Shown: one piece after another, positions 9,198-17,940 of the stretch
Position numbering within the stretch: position 1 is the first letter of the stretch
Layout: every line of letters begins with the position of its first letter
Assembly: GCF_001685355.1 (NCBI RefSeq)
Contig: NZ_CP016438.1
Coordinates: 10,255,055 to 10,319,054, forward strand
Source of the DNA: Streptomyces lincolnensis
GTDB lineage: Bacteria; Actinomycetota; Actinomycetes; Streptomycetales; Streptomycetaceae
Length of the DNA stretch: 64,000 nucleotides
Direction: 5' to 3'
Program-made: the position numbers and the translations under genes
The notes under the pieces: model-generated
Database searches by the model: none
What the model was told of the DNA's origin: nothing
The model's input: only the letters and a program-made list of their open reading frames with translations

Positions 9198-9542
9198 GGC
9201 CGCATGGTGTCATTCGGGACTGACAACGGTGTCGGCCCTGTTCTCGTATAGCGGCGGCCACGTGGCGGTTGTAGCCGTCTGCCCTGAGCAGCGGCCTGGG
9301 AAGCCGTCACGGTAAATGCCGGGGCTGCTGCGGCAGCGGGCTGCTCCAGCAGGGGTGACGCCCGCGTTTTCGCAGGTGAAGTATTACGCCACGACAAGCC
9401 CAGGCGGGCCTCATTCTCCGCTGTATGTCCGGCTGCCGTAGCTGTACGAGAAGCTGGCCCACTGTGTTGAACACCGGACCGAGTGGGGCGACGAGTTACC
9501 CTGGCGGAATTCAGAGATGCTCATCATCATAGGCTTTGCTCC
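9198..9542. other. Intergenic region of divergent genes
   Basis: About 345 bp between the divergent SUKH and P-loop genes, so it should contain both promoters. I see no convincing gene, and no clear -10/-35 pair or dyad that I would defend. Confidence 0.4.
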
Positions 9543-10016
9543 GTGACGAAAGTCTTGATCACGGGGATGTCCGGCACCGGCAAGTCGACGGCACTCCACT
9601 CCCTGCGCCTGCGCGGGCACAGCACCGTGGATACCGATACCGACACCTGGAGCCGCTGGGTGACCCAGCCGGACGGTTCCGCCGACTGGATTTGGCGCGA
9701 GCAGGCCATCACCGACCTGCTCGGCAGCCACGACGACGCCAGCCTTTTCGTGGCCGGCTGCAAGACCAACCAAGGCCAGTTCTATCCGCTGTTCGACCAC
9801 ATCGTGCTGCTGAGCGCACCCGCCGAGGTCCTGCTGGCCCGGATTGCGGCGCGGACCAACAATCCCTACGGCAAGCGGCCCGAAGAACGAGACGCCGTCC
9901 TCGACCACCTGAACACCGTCGAGCCACTGCTCCGAGCAACCGCGACCGTCGAGATCGACGCCACCGCACCCATCGGACAAGTCGTTCGACAGCTGGAAGC
10001 ACTCACCGAGCCCTAG
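9543..10016 (+). CDS. P-loop NTPase, nucleotide/small-molecule kinase-like
   Basis: 157 residues with GTG start. The protein opens almost at once with a Walker A motif, VLITGMSGTGKST. This is followed by an acidic DTDTDTW strand where adenylate/shikimate-type kinases bind substrate, then HIVLLSAPAEVLLARIAARTNNPYGK, which corresponds to the CORE/LID arginine helix of that kinase class. Length and layout fit small AAA_18/AAA_33 kinases of Streptomyces whose substrates are unknown. It stands alone, divergent from the SUKH gene. Confidence 0.75.
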   Translation: MTKVLITGMSGTGKSTALHSLRLRGHSTVDTDTDTWSRWVTQPDGSADWIWREQAITDLLGSHDDASLFVAGCKTNQGQFYPLFDHIVLLSAPAEVLLARIAARTNNPYGKRPEERDAVLDHLNTVEPLLRATATVEIDATAPIGQVVRQLEALTEP

Positions 10017-11036
10017 CCGGCGGGCGGCGCTACCGATCGGTGAAGCGGCCGAGTCGCACAGCTGCTGTGGTCCTCAGCGACTGGGGAGTTACCTGACCGC
10101 AGCCCCGGGGAATGACCTGACCGTCGACACGCCAAACTGTGCCGGTGGGCCTGCTCGAAGGCCGGTTGTCCGGGACGGTGGAAGGTCATGCCCGATCAGC
10201 GCCCCGCTGCGGCGGCTGACCGGTGTGCCACCCGCCGCGAAAAGGCCGCACCCCGCCGTGATCCCGGCCCCGCCTCGTGCCTCCTCACCGCGATGCCCGG
10301 TCCTGCCGTGTCACATCGTCATCCGCCTGCGCCAGTCCAGCTGCCGCGGACGGTCCGTGTGCGCCTCCGCCAGCACCTCCTGCGCTGGTCTCGCCAACTG
10401 CGCGGCCGGTTGTCCACCGAGATCGGGTACGGATGGCGGGGGCCGAACGTCGCCCGGCAGCCAGCGAGAGAACGCTCCAGGCCGGCCGCAGCCGCAGGCC
10501 GCGCCGTCCGGTTCAGCGCCGGGGCAGATGTGGGCTCACGTTCCCTCAAGGCAGCCCCGGGCCCGCTGGCGGTTGAGGTCTTTCGCCGGGTTGTTGGAGT
10601 ACGGAGCCTCCGCAGGGCGACCGTGGTGCGGCGCTCGGGGTGTACCGGTGCGGGCGCCTGGGGAGGGCGGCGGGCACGGACGGTGCGGGGTTCGGGTTCG
10701 ACAGGCGGGTCGTGATGTGGCTCACAGTCGTGCAATTGCACGGGTGTCGCGTGTTTGCGCAAATCGCGGCGGGCGGGGGCGTGCGCCGGTGGCGGTGCAG
10801 GTGGTGAGGGTGGCGCGCGGGGTGGCGAATTGCGGCGGGTGAGGTGGTGAATACCTGTGCGAGATTTGCTGTAACCGGAAACCTACTCTCCGTTAAAAAG
10901 TGGTGGTGAGGCGCTCTGCACGAACCCGAGGGGGAGGGTTGTTTGCTGGTGCCCAGGAGCAACGAGGCTCCAGGCACCGGCAGTTGGGATGCGCGGGGAG
11001 ACCCGGCCGGTGCTGCACGAGATCGAAGGATCCACC
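10017..11036. other. 1-kb non-coding stretch upstream of the sigma-like operon
   Basis: Several overlapping open frames exist on both strands, but all are low-complexity Arg/Pro/Ala-rich without motifs or ribosome binding sites, so I call none. From about 10840 to 10910 the sequence becomes comparatively A/T-rich (including CCGTTAAAAAG) just ahead of the operon at 11037. That is the likely promoter zone. Confidence 0.45.
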
Positions 11037-11234
11037 GTGACACTGGACGACGTCGCCAGCCTCGTGCTGGCCTCGGCTGCCGCGGCGAGGGCGTTCGCGC
11101 CCGATGTCCGCGCCGGCATGCGGCGCCTTTTGGGTGCCGGAGTCCGCCTGGGCGCGGAAAGCCTGATCGCCCGGCAGCAGCCGGCTGCCCGCCCCGAGGC
11201 GGCCCGCCTGGACGAGGCGGGAGGAGGCCGGTGA
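11037..11234 (+). CDS. Small helical protein, first gene of sigma-like operon
   Basis: 65 residues. I chose the GTG at 11037 because GAAGGA lies 6 bp before it. The sequence is one amphipathic helical stretch (TLDDVASLVLASAAAARAF...GMRRLLGAGVRLGAESLIARQ) followed by a charged tail. Its TGA overlaps the GTG of the next gene as GTGA (11231-11234), strongly suggesting translational coupling. I do not recognise the family. A role as partner or modulator of the downstream regulator is inference from the coupling only. Confidence 0.6.
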   Translation: MTLDDVASLVLASAAAARAFAPDVRAGMRRLLGAGVRLGAESLIARQQPAARPEAARLDEAGGGR

Positions 11235-11842
11235 CCGGACAGACCCCCGACGACGCGGGCGAGCAGGTGGTGCAGGAATCCGCCGACATGATGCCGCCGG
11301 CCTTCTGGGCCTTTCACGAGCTCTACCACCAGGCCTACTTCGAGTACGCCTTCGTGCAGTTAGGCGACCAGGTCGCCGCCGACCAGCTGGTCGACCAGAC
11401 CTTCGTGTTCCTGGCCGTGATCTGGCAGCAGGTCACCGAGCAGGAAAAACCCGAAACGCTCGCCTGGACCCTGCTGAAGGAACGCGTCGCCGCCGAACTC
11501 GAAGCCCAGGGCAAGGAGCCGGCCGCCCTGGAGACCCTGGCCTTCGAACGCGCCATCCGCGCGGCTTGTGATCCGGTCTTGGACAGCTTCCGCGCCGAGT
11601 TCCGCGCGCAGGTTACCGAACTCGAAGACTCCATGGGCCTGTATGCGGCACTGGCCCGCCTGCCGGAGCGTCAGTTTGATGTCATGGTCCTGCACTTCGC
11701 CCTCGGCTTCACCACCAAGCGGACCGCCCTCGTGATGGGCGTGTGCGAGGCCACGGTGCGCTCCACCCGCCGCGCCGCCAAGCGCCGCCTGGCCGAACAG
11801 CTGGGACTGGACTACGGCGAGGACACCGACGATGAGGAGTGA
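11231..11842 (+). CDS. Sigma-70 region 4-like HTH protein
   Basis: 203 residues. The C-terminal third is a sigma region 4: LYAALARLPERQFDVMVLHFALGFTTKRTALVMGVCEATVRSTRRAAKRRLAEQL, the -35-binding helix-turn-helix of ECF-type sigma factors. The N-terminal half (FHELYHQAYFEYAFVQLGDQVAADQLVDQTFVFLAVIW) corresponds in place and length to region 2, but the -10-recognition features are diverged. It could be an ECF sigma factor or a sigma-like DNA-binding regulator. The GTG start overlaps the upstream stop, and the 3' end overlaps the next gene by 11 bp. No recognisable anti-sigma factor is encoded. Confidence 0.7.
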   Translation: MTGQTPDDAGEQVVQESADMMPPAFWAFHELYHQAYFEYAFVQLGDQVAADQLVDQTFVFLAVIWQQVTEQEKPETLAWTLLKERVAAELEAQGKEPAALETLAFERAIRAACDPVLDSFRAEFRAQVTELEDSMGLYAALARLPERQFDVMVLHFALGFTTKRTALVMGVCEATVRSTRRAAKRRLAEQLGLDYGEDTDDEE

Positions 11843-12593
11843 GTCCCCCATGCGCCCGCAGCAGCCGCGGACCATAGACGAAGCCCTCGCCCGAGCCCGC
11901 ATCCGCGAAGACGCCTACACCCCCGACCATCGCGAGGCCTCCCGCCGCCGGATCAGTGACCAGCTCCACGAACTGCGCTGGATACAGGCTCTGACCGGCC
12001 CCGCCGGTATCGTCGGCAGCGGCGGGCGCACGCCGCGCAGGGTGCCGCTGCTGCTGCACGAGCGGGCCGCGCACGACCTGCGCGCGCTGTGCCAGGGCAT
12101 CATCCACGACGACGACGCCGCCCGCCGCATTGCCCGCTTCGACACTGCCCGCGACCCCGGCGGCGCCCTCGCGTTCGCCTGCCTGCTGCTGCTGGCCGAT
12201 CGCGAGGAAGGCGCCCAGTTCTGGCTCCAGTTCGCCGCCGGCGGCGGCCAGGCCACCGGCGCCATCTGCCTCTACCTGATGCACCTGCGCCGCGGGGAAT
12301 GGCGCGACGCCACCTACTGGGCCCGCCAGATCGAAGCTCTCGAAGGCGAACCCTGCCAGTACGCGCCCGTCGCACACGAGGTCGTCGACACCACCACCGG
12401 ACTGCCCGGCGCGGGTGGCGCCCTGACGGTCTTCCTCGACCTGCCCGACAACACGGACACCGTCCCCGAAGCCGCCGTCAAGGACACCGTCGACGACCTG
12501 GCCGTGGCCCGTATCGACGGCCTGGGCCCCATCCCGCAGCCCCACGCCGGCCTCGCCCACCAGCTCGAGGACCTCATCACCATCGGCCACTGA
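11832..12593 (+). CDS. Conserved helical protein, third gene of sigma-like operon
   Basis: 253 residues from the ATG at 11832, which overlaps the preceding gene; an in-frame ATG at 11850 is an alternative. The protein is helical and soluble. It has a TPR-like centre (FACLLLLADREEGAQFWLQFAAGGGQATGAICLYLMHLRRGEWRDATYWARQIEAL) and an acidic C-terminal half ending DDLAVARIDGLGPIPQPHAGLAHQLEDLITIGH. I know no function. The overlaps make it part of one transcript with the sigma-like gene; a strong hairpin ends the operon 20 bp downstream. Confidence 0.65.
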   Translation: MRSESPMRPQQPRTIDEALARARIREDAYTPDHREASRRRISDQLHELRWIQALTGPAGIVGSGGRTPRRVPLLLHERAAHDLRALCQGIIHDDDAARRIARFDTARDPGGALAFACLLLLADREEGAQFWLQFAAGGGQATGAICLYLMHLRRGEWRDATYWARQIEALEGEPCQYAPVAHEVVDTTTGLPGAGGALTVFLDLPDNTDTVPEAAVKDTVDDLAVARIDGLGPIPQPHAGLAHQLEDLITIGH

Positions 12594-12612
12594 CCACCCC
12601 GCGGGCAGCGCC

Positions 12613-12649
12613 GTGCTGCCGCGCCCCCAGACCCCGGGCGCGGCAGCAC
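12613..12649 (+). terminator. 14-bp stem-loop after the sigma-like operon
   Basis: Perfect arms GTGCTGCCGCGCCC and GGGCGCGGCAGCAC with a 9-base loop, 20 bp after the stop at 12593. A typical Streptomyces terminator without a long U-run. Confidence 0.75.
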
Positions 12650-12704
12650 ACCACGGGCGTGGGCGAACGTTCCTGCGCCAGGCCACGCACCGCCCCGGAG
12701 GCGT

Positions 12705-13184
12705 CTATGTCCAGGGATGCTGCAAGAGCAGACGGCCCTCAATCACTGCCCAGTGCACTGACCTGATCGCTGCCGGGTCGAAGTGGTACTTGCCGTTGAA
12801 GATGTCCCAGTTCTCGATGTGGCGGTAGCCGGGCTCTGGAAAGGTTGCGTCCCAGATGTAGACGTTGGGACTTCCGTCCCACTTGGCGAGGTGGCCGCCA
12901 CGCAGCGGAGTCGCGGACTTCTTGCAGGCGTCCCGGTTGTGGGTTTCGATGCCGTCCCAGCTTCCCCACAGGTCGAAGTAGACCTCCGCGTCGGGGATGG
13001 AGTACAGGTAGCTCTTGGGACCGACCAGGAAGACCTCGTCCCCGTAGCCGGGCGACTTGAACCGGGTCCCCTCCCGCGGGCAGCCGGCCACAGCGTCTGG
13101 AACGGCGGTGGAGACGCCGGCGGTGGTCAGGGACAGGCCCAGAGCCAGAGCCAGGGCGAGACATGTACGACGTAAGCGTTTCAT
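12705..13184 (-). CDS. Secreted protein of unknown function
   Basis: 159 residues. The ATG at 13184 is preceded by AGGAGG at about 9 bp, which decides this start over longer frames. An N-terminal Sec signal peptide (KRLRR then LALALALGLSLTTAGVSTA, cleavage near AVPDA) precedes an exported domain of about 125 residues. That domain is rich in aromatic residues and Gly and has two Cys, e.g. YGDEVFLVGPKSYLYSIPDAEVYF and GSPNVYIWDATFPEPGYRHIENW. The mature region may be a small beta-rich fold. No family recognised. Confidence 0.75.
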   Translation of the reverse strand: MKRLRRTCLALALALGLSLTTAGVSTAVPDAVAGCPREGTRFKSPGYGDEVFLVGPKSYLYSIPDAEVYFDLWGSWDGIETHNRDACKKSATPLRGGHLAKWDGSPNVYIWDATFPEPGYRHIENWDIFNGKYHFDPAAIRSVHWAVIEGRLLLQHPWT

Positions 13185-13519
13185 GGGTGGTGATCCTCCT
13201 TTGAGGGAACGCGCACAGGACGGCCGCTCGGGCGCGTTCTGGCGAACCTGTGGCCCGCCGGTTCTGCTTGCTCCGGCGGCCGCCGAAATCGCTCGGTGAT
13301 ATCCGAGGCACGCCGACGTTGGCAGGGCACTCCGATGCCCGGCAAGGAATCGCGGTCCGCTGGGATGCTGGGACGCCGCAACGCACGAGGACCGGGCGCT
13401 TTTGCCGCCTCGTTGGGACACCCGTGGGACGAAGCGCGGTGCGGCGCTGGCCACCGTCATGAGTGACCGCGGCTGCACATCATGGGCGTGGACGGGGCCG
13501 ACGGTGACTGGAGTTGCCA

Positions 13520-13701
13520 AAGGCTGGCGTGCGCGTCCTCGGGCCCGGCGGCTTCGCGCTGCACAGGGGCGGCTCTTGCGCCACGATCCTGGTGGCCGTG
13601 GAAGAGCGGTGCCCGGCCGATGTGCTGCCAGGCCGGGATGCCGCGCCGCTGGCCGCCTGGCTGCGCGATCACCCCAAGGTCGAAATGATCTGCCCCGACT
13701 C
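13520..13701 (+). pseudogene. ISL3-family transposase fragment
   Basis: Reads RVLGPGGFALHRGGSCATI followed by LVAVEERCPADVLPGRDAAP, AAWLRDHPKVEMICPDSA. This is the start of the ISL3 DDE catalytic domain, where a normal copy has VDDFALRRG; here the Asp motif is eroded to PGGFALHRG. Both ends are missing. Confidence 0.75.
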
Positions 13702-13990
13702 AGCCGCGAATTTCCCCAGTCCTGGTGGCCTCTGCGACTTTAGACCGTGTCTTACGTGGTGGGGCGGGTGAACTCGTCACGCCCTTCGAACACGCCGCGA
13801 GGCAGGCGCCCGCGCCCGTGTGAGATCGACGTGGTCAGGCATGAACCGACGTCAGGCCGCGCATGGACGGAGGGCCACGCACTTCTAGACGGAAGTTATG
13901 TGCTCCTGGACGGAAGACGGATGCCCGACCGCCGACGGTCGCTCTAGCGTCGACCGCACCGATGACGGCCCGGCCCCCCAAAGGATCCTC

Positions 13991-15007
13991 ATGCCCGTAA
14001 TATCCGCTCCCGCCGCACTGCCGCGGTCTCGGCACCGCTGGGTGGCCGTGGCCGGCCTGCTGATGCTGTCCCCGATCAGCGCGGAGTACCTCATCGGCTA
14101 CAGCGACAGCACGAACCGGCCGCTGGAGCTGCTGGCGGGCCTGCTCATCCTCGCGCCGCTCTACGGAACCGTCGCGGTGCTCATCCGCGAGATCACTCGG
14201 CGCACCGGTCGCGGCTGGCCCACGATCCTGCTGCTGAGCGCGGCCTTCGGGGTGATCCAGGCCGGCTTGATCGACCAGACCCTGTTCCACCACGAGATCA
14301 ACCCCGATGACCCCGACTGGGCGACCCAGGCGCTGGTCACCCTCATCCCGGGCCTGGGGGTCGATGCGGCGAGCTTGCTGAACTATGTCGGGGGGCATGT
14401 GATCTGGAGTTTCGCCGCTCCGATCGCGGTGATCGAATCCTGCGCCCCGCGCATCGCTGACCGGCGATGGCTGGGCCCCGTGGGCGTCGGCGTCATGGTG
14501 GCGCTGTGGGCGCTGGGCGCCGCGCTGATCTTCAGCGACACGTCAGCGGACTCCACCGCCGGCCCGGCGCAGCTGATCGGCGCCGCAGTGGTTGCCATCG
14601 CCCTGATCGCCGCCGCGTTCACCGTCCGGCCTGCGAGGACCCAGTCGCAGGCAAAGGCGCCGTCGTGGTGGCTGGTCGGCGGTGTCACCGGGGTCGCATG
14701 GTGTGCCAGTCAGCTGCTGCCGGCGACCTGGGTGGGGGTGGCGGTGAACGTGGTCGCCATGGTCGTACTCGGCTGGCTGCTGGTGCGCTGGTCGCGCCGC
14801 CGGGGCTGGGGCCGTCGGCACGTACTGGCCGCTGCGGGCAGTGCCCTCGTCGTCCGTGCCGGGCTGTCCTTCCTGGTCGAACCGCTCGGCGGCAACGTGG
14901 AGGGCATGGTGAAGTACGCGGTCAACGCCGCGATGCTCGGTGGTGTCGCCGTCCTTCTCCTGATGGCCGCCCACCGTCTGCGTCGACAGGAGCCGAGCGC
15001 ATGCTGA
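13991..15007 (+). CDS. Polytopic membrane protein
   Basis: 338 residues with about ten hydrophobic helices. The N-terminal part contains VLIREITRRTGRGWPTILLL followed by FGVIQAGLIDQTLFHHE, a layout seen in a Streptomyces membrane-protein family that normally carries an EEG-type motif in the second helix and so slightly resembles CPBP intramembrane proteases. Here the acidic pair is absent (QAG), so protease activity is doubtful. Its stop overlaps the ATG of the next gene (ATGCTGA, 15001-15007), so the two are co-translated. Function unknown. Confidence 0.7.
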   Translation: MPVISAPAALPRSRHRWVAVAGLLMLSPISAEYLIGYSDSTNRPLELLAGLLILAPLYGTVAVLIREITRRTGRGWPTILLLSAAFGVIQAGLIDQTLFHHEINPDDPDWATQALVTLIPGLGVDAASLLNYVGGHVIWSFAAPIAVIESCAPRIADRRWLGPVGVGVMVALWALGAALIFSDTSADSTAGPAQLIGAAVVAIALIAAAFTVRPARTQSQAKAPSWWLVGGVTGVAWCASQLLPATWVGVAVNVVAMVVLGWLLVRWSRRRGWGRRHVLAAAGSALVVRAGLSFLVEPLGGNVEGMVKYAVNAAMLGGVAVLLLMAAHRLRRQEPSAC

Positions 15008-15969
15008 CCGTCCGCGGCATCTCCTACCTGGTCGGTGAGGCGAGCACCGATGACGTACGGCGGGACATGGAGGTCATCGCCCGGGATCTGCACTGCACCA
15101 CGGTGATGCTCATCGGGGACGGGAAGCGGTTGATCGATGCCGCCCGCACCGCCCTCGAGTCCGGTCTCGGCGTCTACATCCGGCCCCACGTTCCCGAGCT
15201 GCCTCAGCCGAAGCTGCTGGAGCACCTGGACGCCGTCGCCGAGGCGGCCGAAGAACTCCGCCTAGAACACCCGGACCGGGTGACGCTCCTGGTCGGCAGC
15301 GAGTTCTCCCACACCGTGCCCGGCATCGTCCCCGGACCTCGCTCGTTCCTGCGCCTGAAGCTCATCGTGCGTTTCCACCGCCTGCTGCGGCGCAGGATCG
15401 ACCGGCGGCTCCACCGGCTGCTCACCACCGCCGTGACCACCGCGCGGCGCCGTTTCGGCGGGCCGGTCACCTACTCCGCGGCCGGGTGGGAACACGTCGA
15501 CTGGTCGCTGTTCGACCTGGTCGGCGTCAGCCTCTACCGCTCCGGCCGCAACCACACCACCTACGCAGACCGCCTGCGTACCCTGGTTCGCGACCACGAC
15601 AAGCCCGTCGTCATCACCGAGTTCGGGTGCGGTGCCTTCACCGGAGCCGACCAGCGGGGCGCCGGTTCCTTCTGGATCGTCAACTGGTTTGCCGTACCCC
15701 CGCGCATCCGCGGCGACCACCCCCGCGACGAGTCCGTCCAGGCCCGCTACCTCGGTGAACTCATCGACCAGTACGACGCGGAGGGCGTGCACGGCTGCTT
15801 CGTGTTCACCTTCGCCATGCCCGACTTCCCGCATCACCACGACCCTCGTCTCGACCTCGACAAGGCCGGCTTCGGGGTCGTGGCGGTGACCGGCGACGGT
15901 GCGTGCAGACCCAAGGAGGCGTTCCACGAGGTCGCGCGGCGCTACGGCGACACAGCCGTGGAGGAATGA
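15001..15969 (+). CDS. TIM-barrel glycosidase-like protein ('abortive infection' annotated family)
   Basis: 322 residues. Beta/alpha repeats read as a TIM barrel: GISYLVGEASTDDVRRDMEVI...CTTVMLIG, GLGVYIRPHVPELPQ, VTLLVGSEFSH, VTYSAAGWEHVDWSLFDLVGVSLY, KPVVITEFGCGAF and GCFVFTFAMPDFPHH. The EFG of the late strand matches the nucleophile position of clan GH-A glycosidases, and the SEF of the middle strand could supply the acid/base. Relatives in Streptomyces are often labelled abortive phage infection proteins, a name I do not regard as proven. No signal peptide. Translationally coupled to the upstream membrane protein gene. Confidence 0.65.
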   Translation: MLTVRGISYLVGEASTDDVRRDMEVIARDLHCTTVMLIGDGKRLIDAARTALESGLGVYIRPHVPELPQPKLLEHLDAVAEAAEELRLEHPDRVTLLVGSEFSHTVPGIVPGPRSFLRLKLIVRFHRLLRRRIDRRLHRLLTTAVTTARRRFGGPVTYSAAGWEHVDWSLFDLVGVSLYRSGRNHTTYADRLRTLVRDHDKPVVITEFGCGAFTGADQRGAGSFWIVNWFAVPPRIRGDHPRDESVQARYLGELIDQYDAEGVHGCFVFTFAMPDFPHHHDPRLDLDKAGFGVVAVTGDGACRPKEAFHEVARRYGDTAVEE

Positions 15970-16067
15970 CCGAGTGAGCGGAGCGGCCAGGCATCCAACA
16001 CCGAACCCCCGAATGAGCCACGCAAACACCGCACCTCAAACCAGCGATGCGGATCCGCGACCAACCT

Positions 16068-16169
16068 CGCGTGCGCACCCCAGTACTCCAGGTCGTTGCG
16101 CATCTGGTAGCCGTGCGCGCGGCCGCGTCGGCGGACGGCACCCAACACGAGGAGACGGATCGCGGACAT
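16068..16169 (-). pseudogene. PadR-family repressor gene, truncated after about 34 codons
   Basis: Starts normally with SAIRLLVLGAVRRRGRAHGY and QMRNDLEYWGAHA, the first helices of a PadR winged-helix regulator. The expected recognition helix and wing (SIYHALKQ...GLL) do not follow; the frame runs into unrelated sequence and ends at 15942. The gene is divergent from the VOC gene with a shared palindrome between them, the usual arrangement of such pairs. Confidence 0.7.
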
Positions 16170-16193
16170 GCAGGAAACTCAACCCTTCCCCTT

Positions 16194-16211
16194 CTAATCA
16201 AGTTTGATTAG
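16194..16211. promoter_or_regulatory. Probable PadR operator
   Basis: Inverted repeat CTAATCA-AGTT-TGATTAG with perfect 7-bp arms between the truncated padR-like gene and the VOC gene. It ends 10 bp before the VOC start codon, so a bound repressor would block initiation. Confidence 0.6.
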
Positions 16212-16221
16212 TGTAGTAGGT

Positions 16222-16944
16222 GTGGCTGAAAAGACGATTCCCTTGCTCCCCTGTCAGACCATCCAGCCCGTCATCGACTTCTACACGGCTCTCGGTTTCG
16301 AGGTGACCTTCCTGCAGAAGAGCCCCAATCCGTTCGCGGTTGTCGAGCGAGGCGATATCGGGCTGCAGTTCTTCGGCATGAAGAAGTACGAGCCCAGCGA
16401 GTCCTACAGCACCTGCTATGTCCTCACCGATGACGTGGACGGGCTGTACGAGGCGTTCCGGGCCGGGCTCAAGGCCGCGTACGGGAAGATCCCGAGCCGG
16501 GGCATTCCGCGGATCGGGCCGCTCAAGGACATGTCCTACGGGGTGCGGCAGTTCCTGATGACCGACCCCGGCGGCAACTGCATCCGGGTCGGGCAGCCCA
16601 CCAGCGAAGACCTGCACCACCGGCCCGCCCCCAAGGAGACCTTCGCACGAGCACTGCACAACGCCACGCTCTTCGCCGACTCCAAAGAAGACCCAGCAGG
16701 TGCGGCGAAGATCATCGACCGGGTGCTCGGGCTCGAGGGCGAGCGGCCGACACCCGCGCAGCTCGTACGCCTCCTGGTCCTGCGCGCCGACGTGGCCGGG
16801 CGGCTCGGTGACGAGACCACGGCGGTGTCCGCGCTGAAGAAGGCCGCCGCGGTCCAACTCACCGATGAGGAACGGCAGTCGGTCAGCGGCGACCTGGAGA
16901 GACTGAAGGACCTGGCGGGTTCGGAGCCGAAGCTTGAGGTGTGA
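16222..16944 (+). CDS. VOC (glyoxalase/bleomycin-resistance) family protein with helical extension
   Basis: 240 residues from the GTG at 16222; a longer frame from a TTG is unlikely because it runs through the operator. Residues 1-125 are a VOC domain: IPLLPCQTIQPVIDFYTALGFEV, IGLQFFGMKKY, CYVLTDDVDGLYEAFRAGLK, and QFLMTDPGGNCIRVGQP. About 110 further residues form a helical, TPR-like tail (AGAAKIIDRVLGLEG..., LVLRADVAGRLGDETTAVSALKKAA). Such proteins bind or modify small toxic compounds; several PadR-linked VOC proteins confer drug binding. The spacing between operator and start suggests repression by the now truncated neighbour. Confidence 0.8.
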   Translation: MAEKTIPLLPCQTIQPVIDFYTALGFEVTFLQKSPNPFAVVERGDIGLQFFGMKKYEPSESYSTCYVLTDDVDGLYEAFRAGLKAAYGKIPSRGIPRIGPLKDMSYGVRQFLMTDPGGNCIRVGQPTSEDLHHRPAPKETFARALHNATLFADSKEDPAGAAKIIDRVLGLEGERPTPAQLVRLLVLRADVAGRLGDETTAVSALKKAAAVQLTDEERQSVSGDLERLKDLAGSEPKLEV

Positions 16945-17104
16945 CATCTGAGCTGGATCGTCGGCCCGCCGTTCGCAGCGGTCCTTGGCGTGCTGAACCC
17001 CATCTGGCAGTCCGGCCGCCTCGTGTCCGAGGGCTGGACCTATCCACGCGACCTCTTAGTAGGTCACGTCAGCACTGGGCAGAGCGGCGTCTAAGCTCCG
17101 TCCG

Positions 17105-17836
17105 GTGGAGACGTCCTGGATCGTCACAGTGGCCGCCCTGTGGGGTGTCGGCACGGGCCTACTGATACCGCACGCCGCATACCGGCTCTCTGTGCCGCCC
17201 GATGAGCCGTGGCGAGCGGCGTGTCCTGCCGGACACCTGTTCATCGGTGCCGGGAACGGATGGCTGGGGCGGGCCCGCTGCACCGACGGAGACTCGTACG
17301 GCCCCAGCACACCTCTCCTTGCTACTGCCTCAGCCGTGGCCTGCGCCGTATTGGCGGCCGCCGTCGGCACCCACCCCGAACTGGTGGTCTGGCTGCTACT
17401 TGTCCCAGCTGGTGTACTGCTCGCCGTCGTCGACTTCGCGGTACACCGGCTGCCCGACATCGTCACCCTGCCGTTCGCAGTGATCACGCTTGCCCTGCTC
17501 GGCGCGGCCACGTTGCTGCCGGGTACCGACGGGCGCTGGACGACTGCGCTGTTGGGCTCCTTTGCCCTGGGGGGCAGCTACTTCGTGCTGTTCCTGCTCA
17601 CCCCCCGCAGCTTCGGATTCGGCGATGTGAAACTCGCCCTCGCTCTGGGCGGGGTCCTGGGCTGGTACGGCTGGGCCATCGTCATGATCGGGACCTTCGC
17701 GGGGTACCTGTTCGGCGCGCTGTACGGCATTGCCCTCATCCTCGCGGGTCGGGCTAGCCGGACCAGCAGGATCCCGTTCGGGCCGTTTCTGCTTGCCGGG
17801 GCGTTCGCTGGCGTGCTCCTGGGCTCTCACGGCTAG
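17105..17836 (+). CDS. Prepilin peptidase, A24 family
   Basis: 243 residues, GTG start, six to seven hydrophobic helices. The two catalytic aspartates of type IV prepilin peptidases are visible: D110 in LLAVVDFAVHRLPD and D174 in the FGFGDVKLALALGG (GxGD) motif. The N-terminal loop holds two cysteines (C40, C59) that may remain from the zinc site of the methylase region. The enzyme cleaves class III signal peptides of pilins or pseudopilins in the membrane. No pilin or secretion genes are nearby, as is common in Streptomyces, where it is usually encoded alone. Confidence 0.88.
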   Translation: METSWIVTVAALWGVGTGLLIPHAAYRLSVPPDEPWRAACPAGHLFIGAGNGWLGRARCTDGDSYGPSTPLLATASAVACAVLAAAVGTHPELVVWLLLVPAGVLLAVVDFAVHRLPDIVTLPFAVITLALLGAATLLPGTDGRWTTALLGSFALGGSYFVLFLLTPRSFGFGDVKLALALGGVLGWYGWAIVMIGTFAGYLFGALYGIALILAGRASRTSRIPFGPFLLAGAFAGVLLGSHG

Positions 17837-17940
17837 GCCGTATGGAGAACCGGCGCCTCGCTCGCGAGAATTGTCAAGATCTGCGGATCGATGGCCGGGT
17901 GCGGGGTCTGGCCTTGGTTGGTTGTGACCGTGTAGGGCTT

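Noticed and set aside
10188..10842. Several overlapping frames before the sigma-like operon
   Set aside because: Low-complexity Arg/Pro/Ala composition in every frame; no motif.
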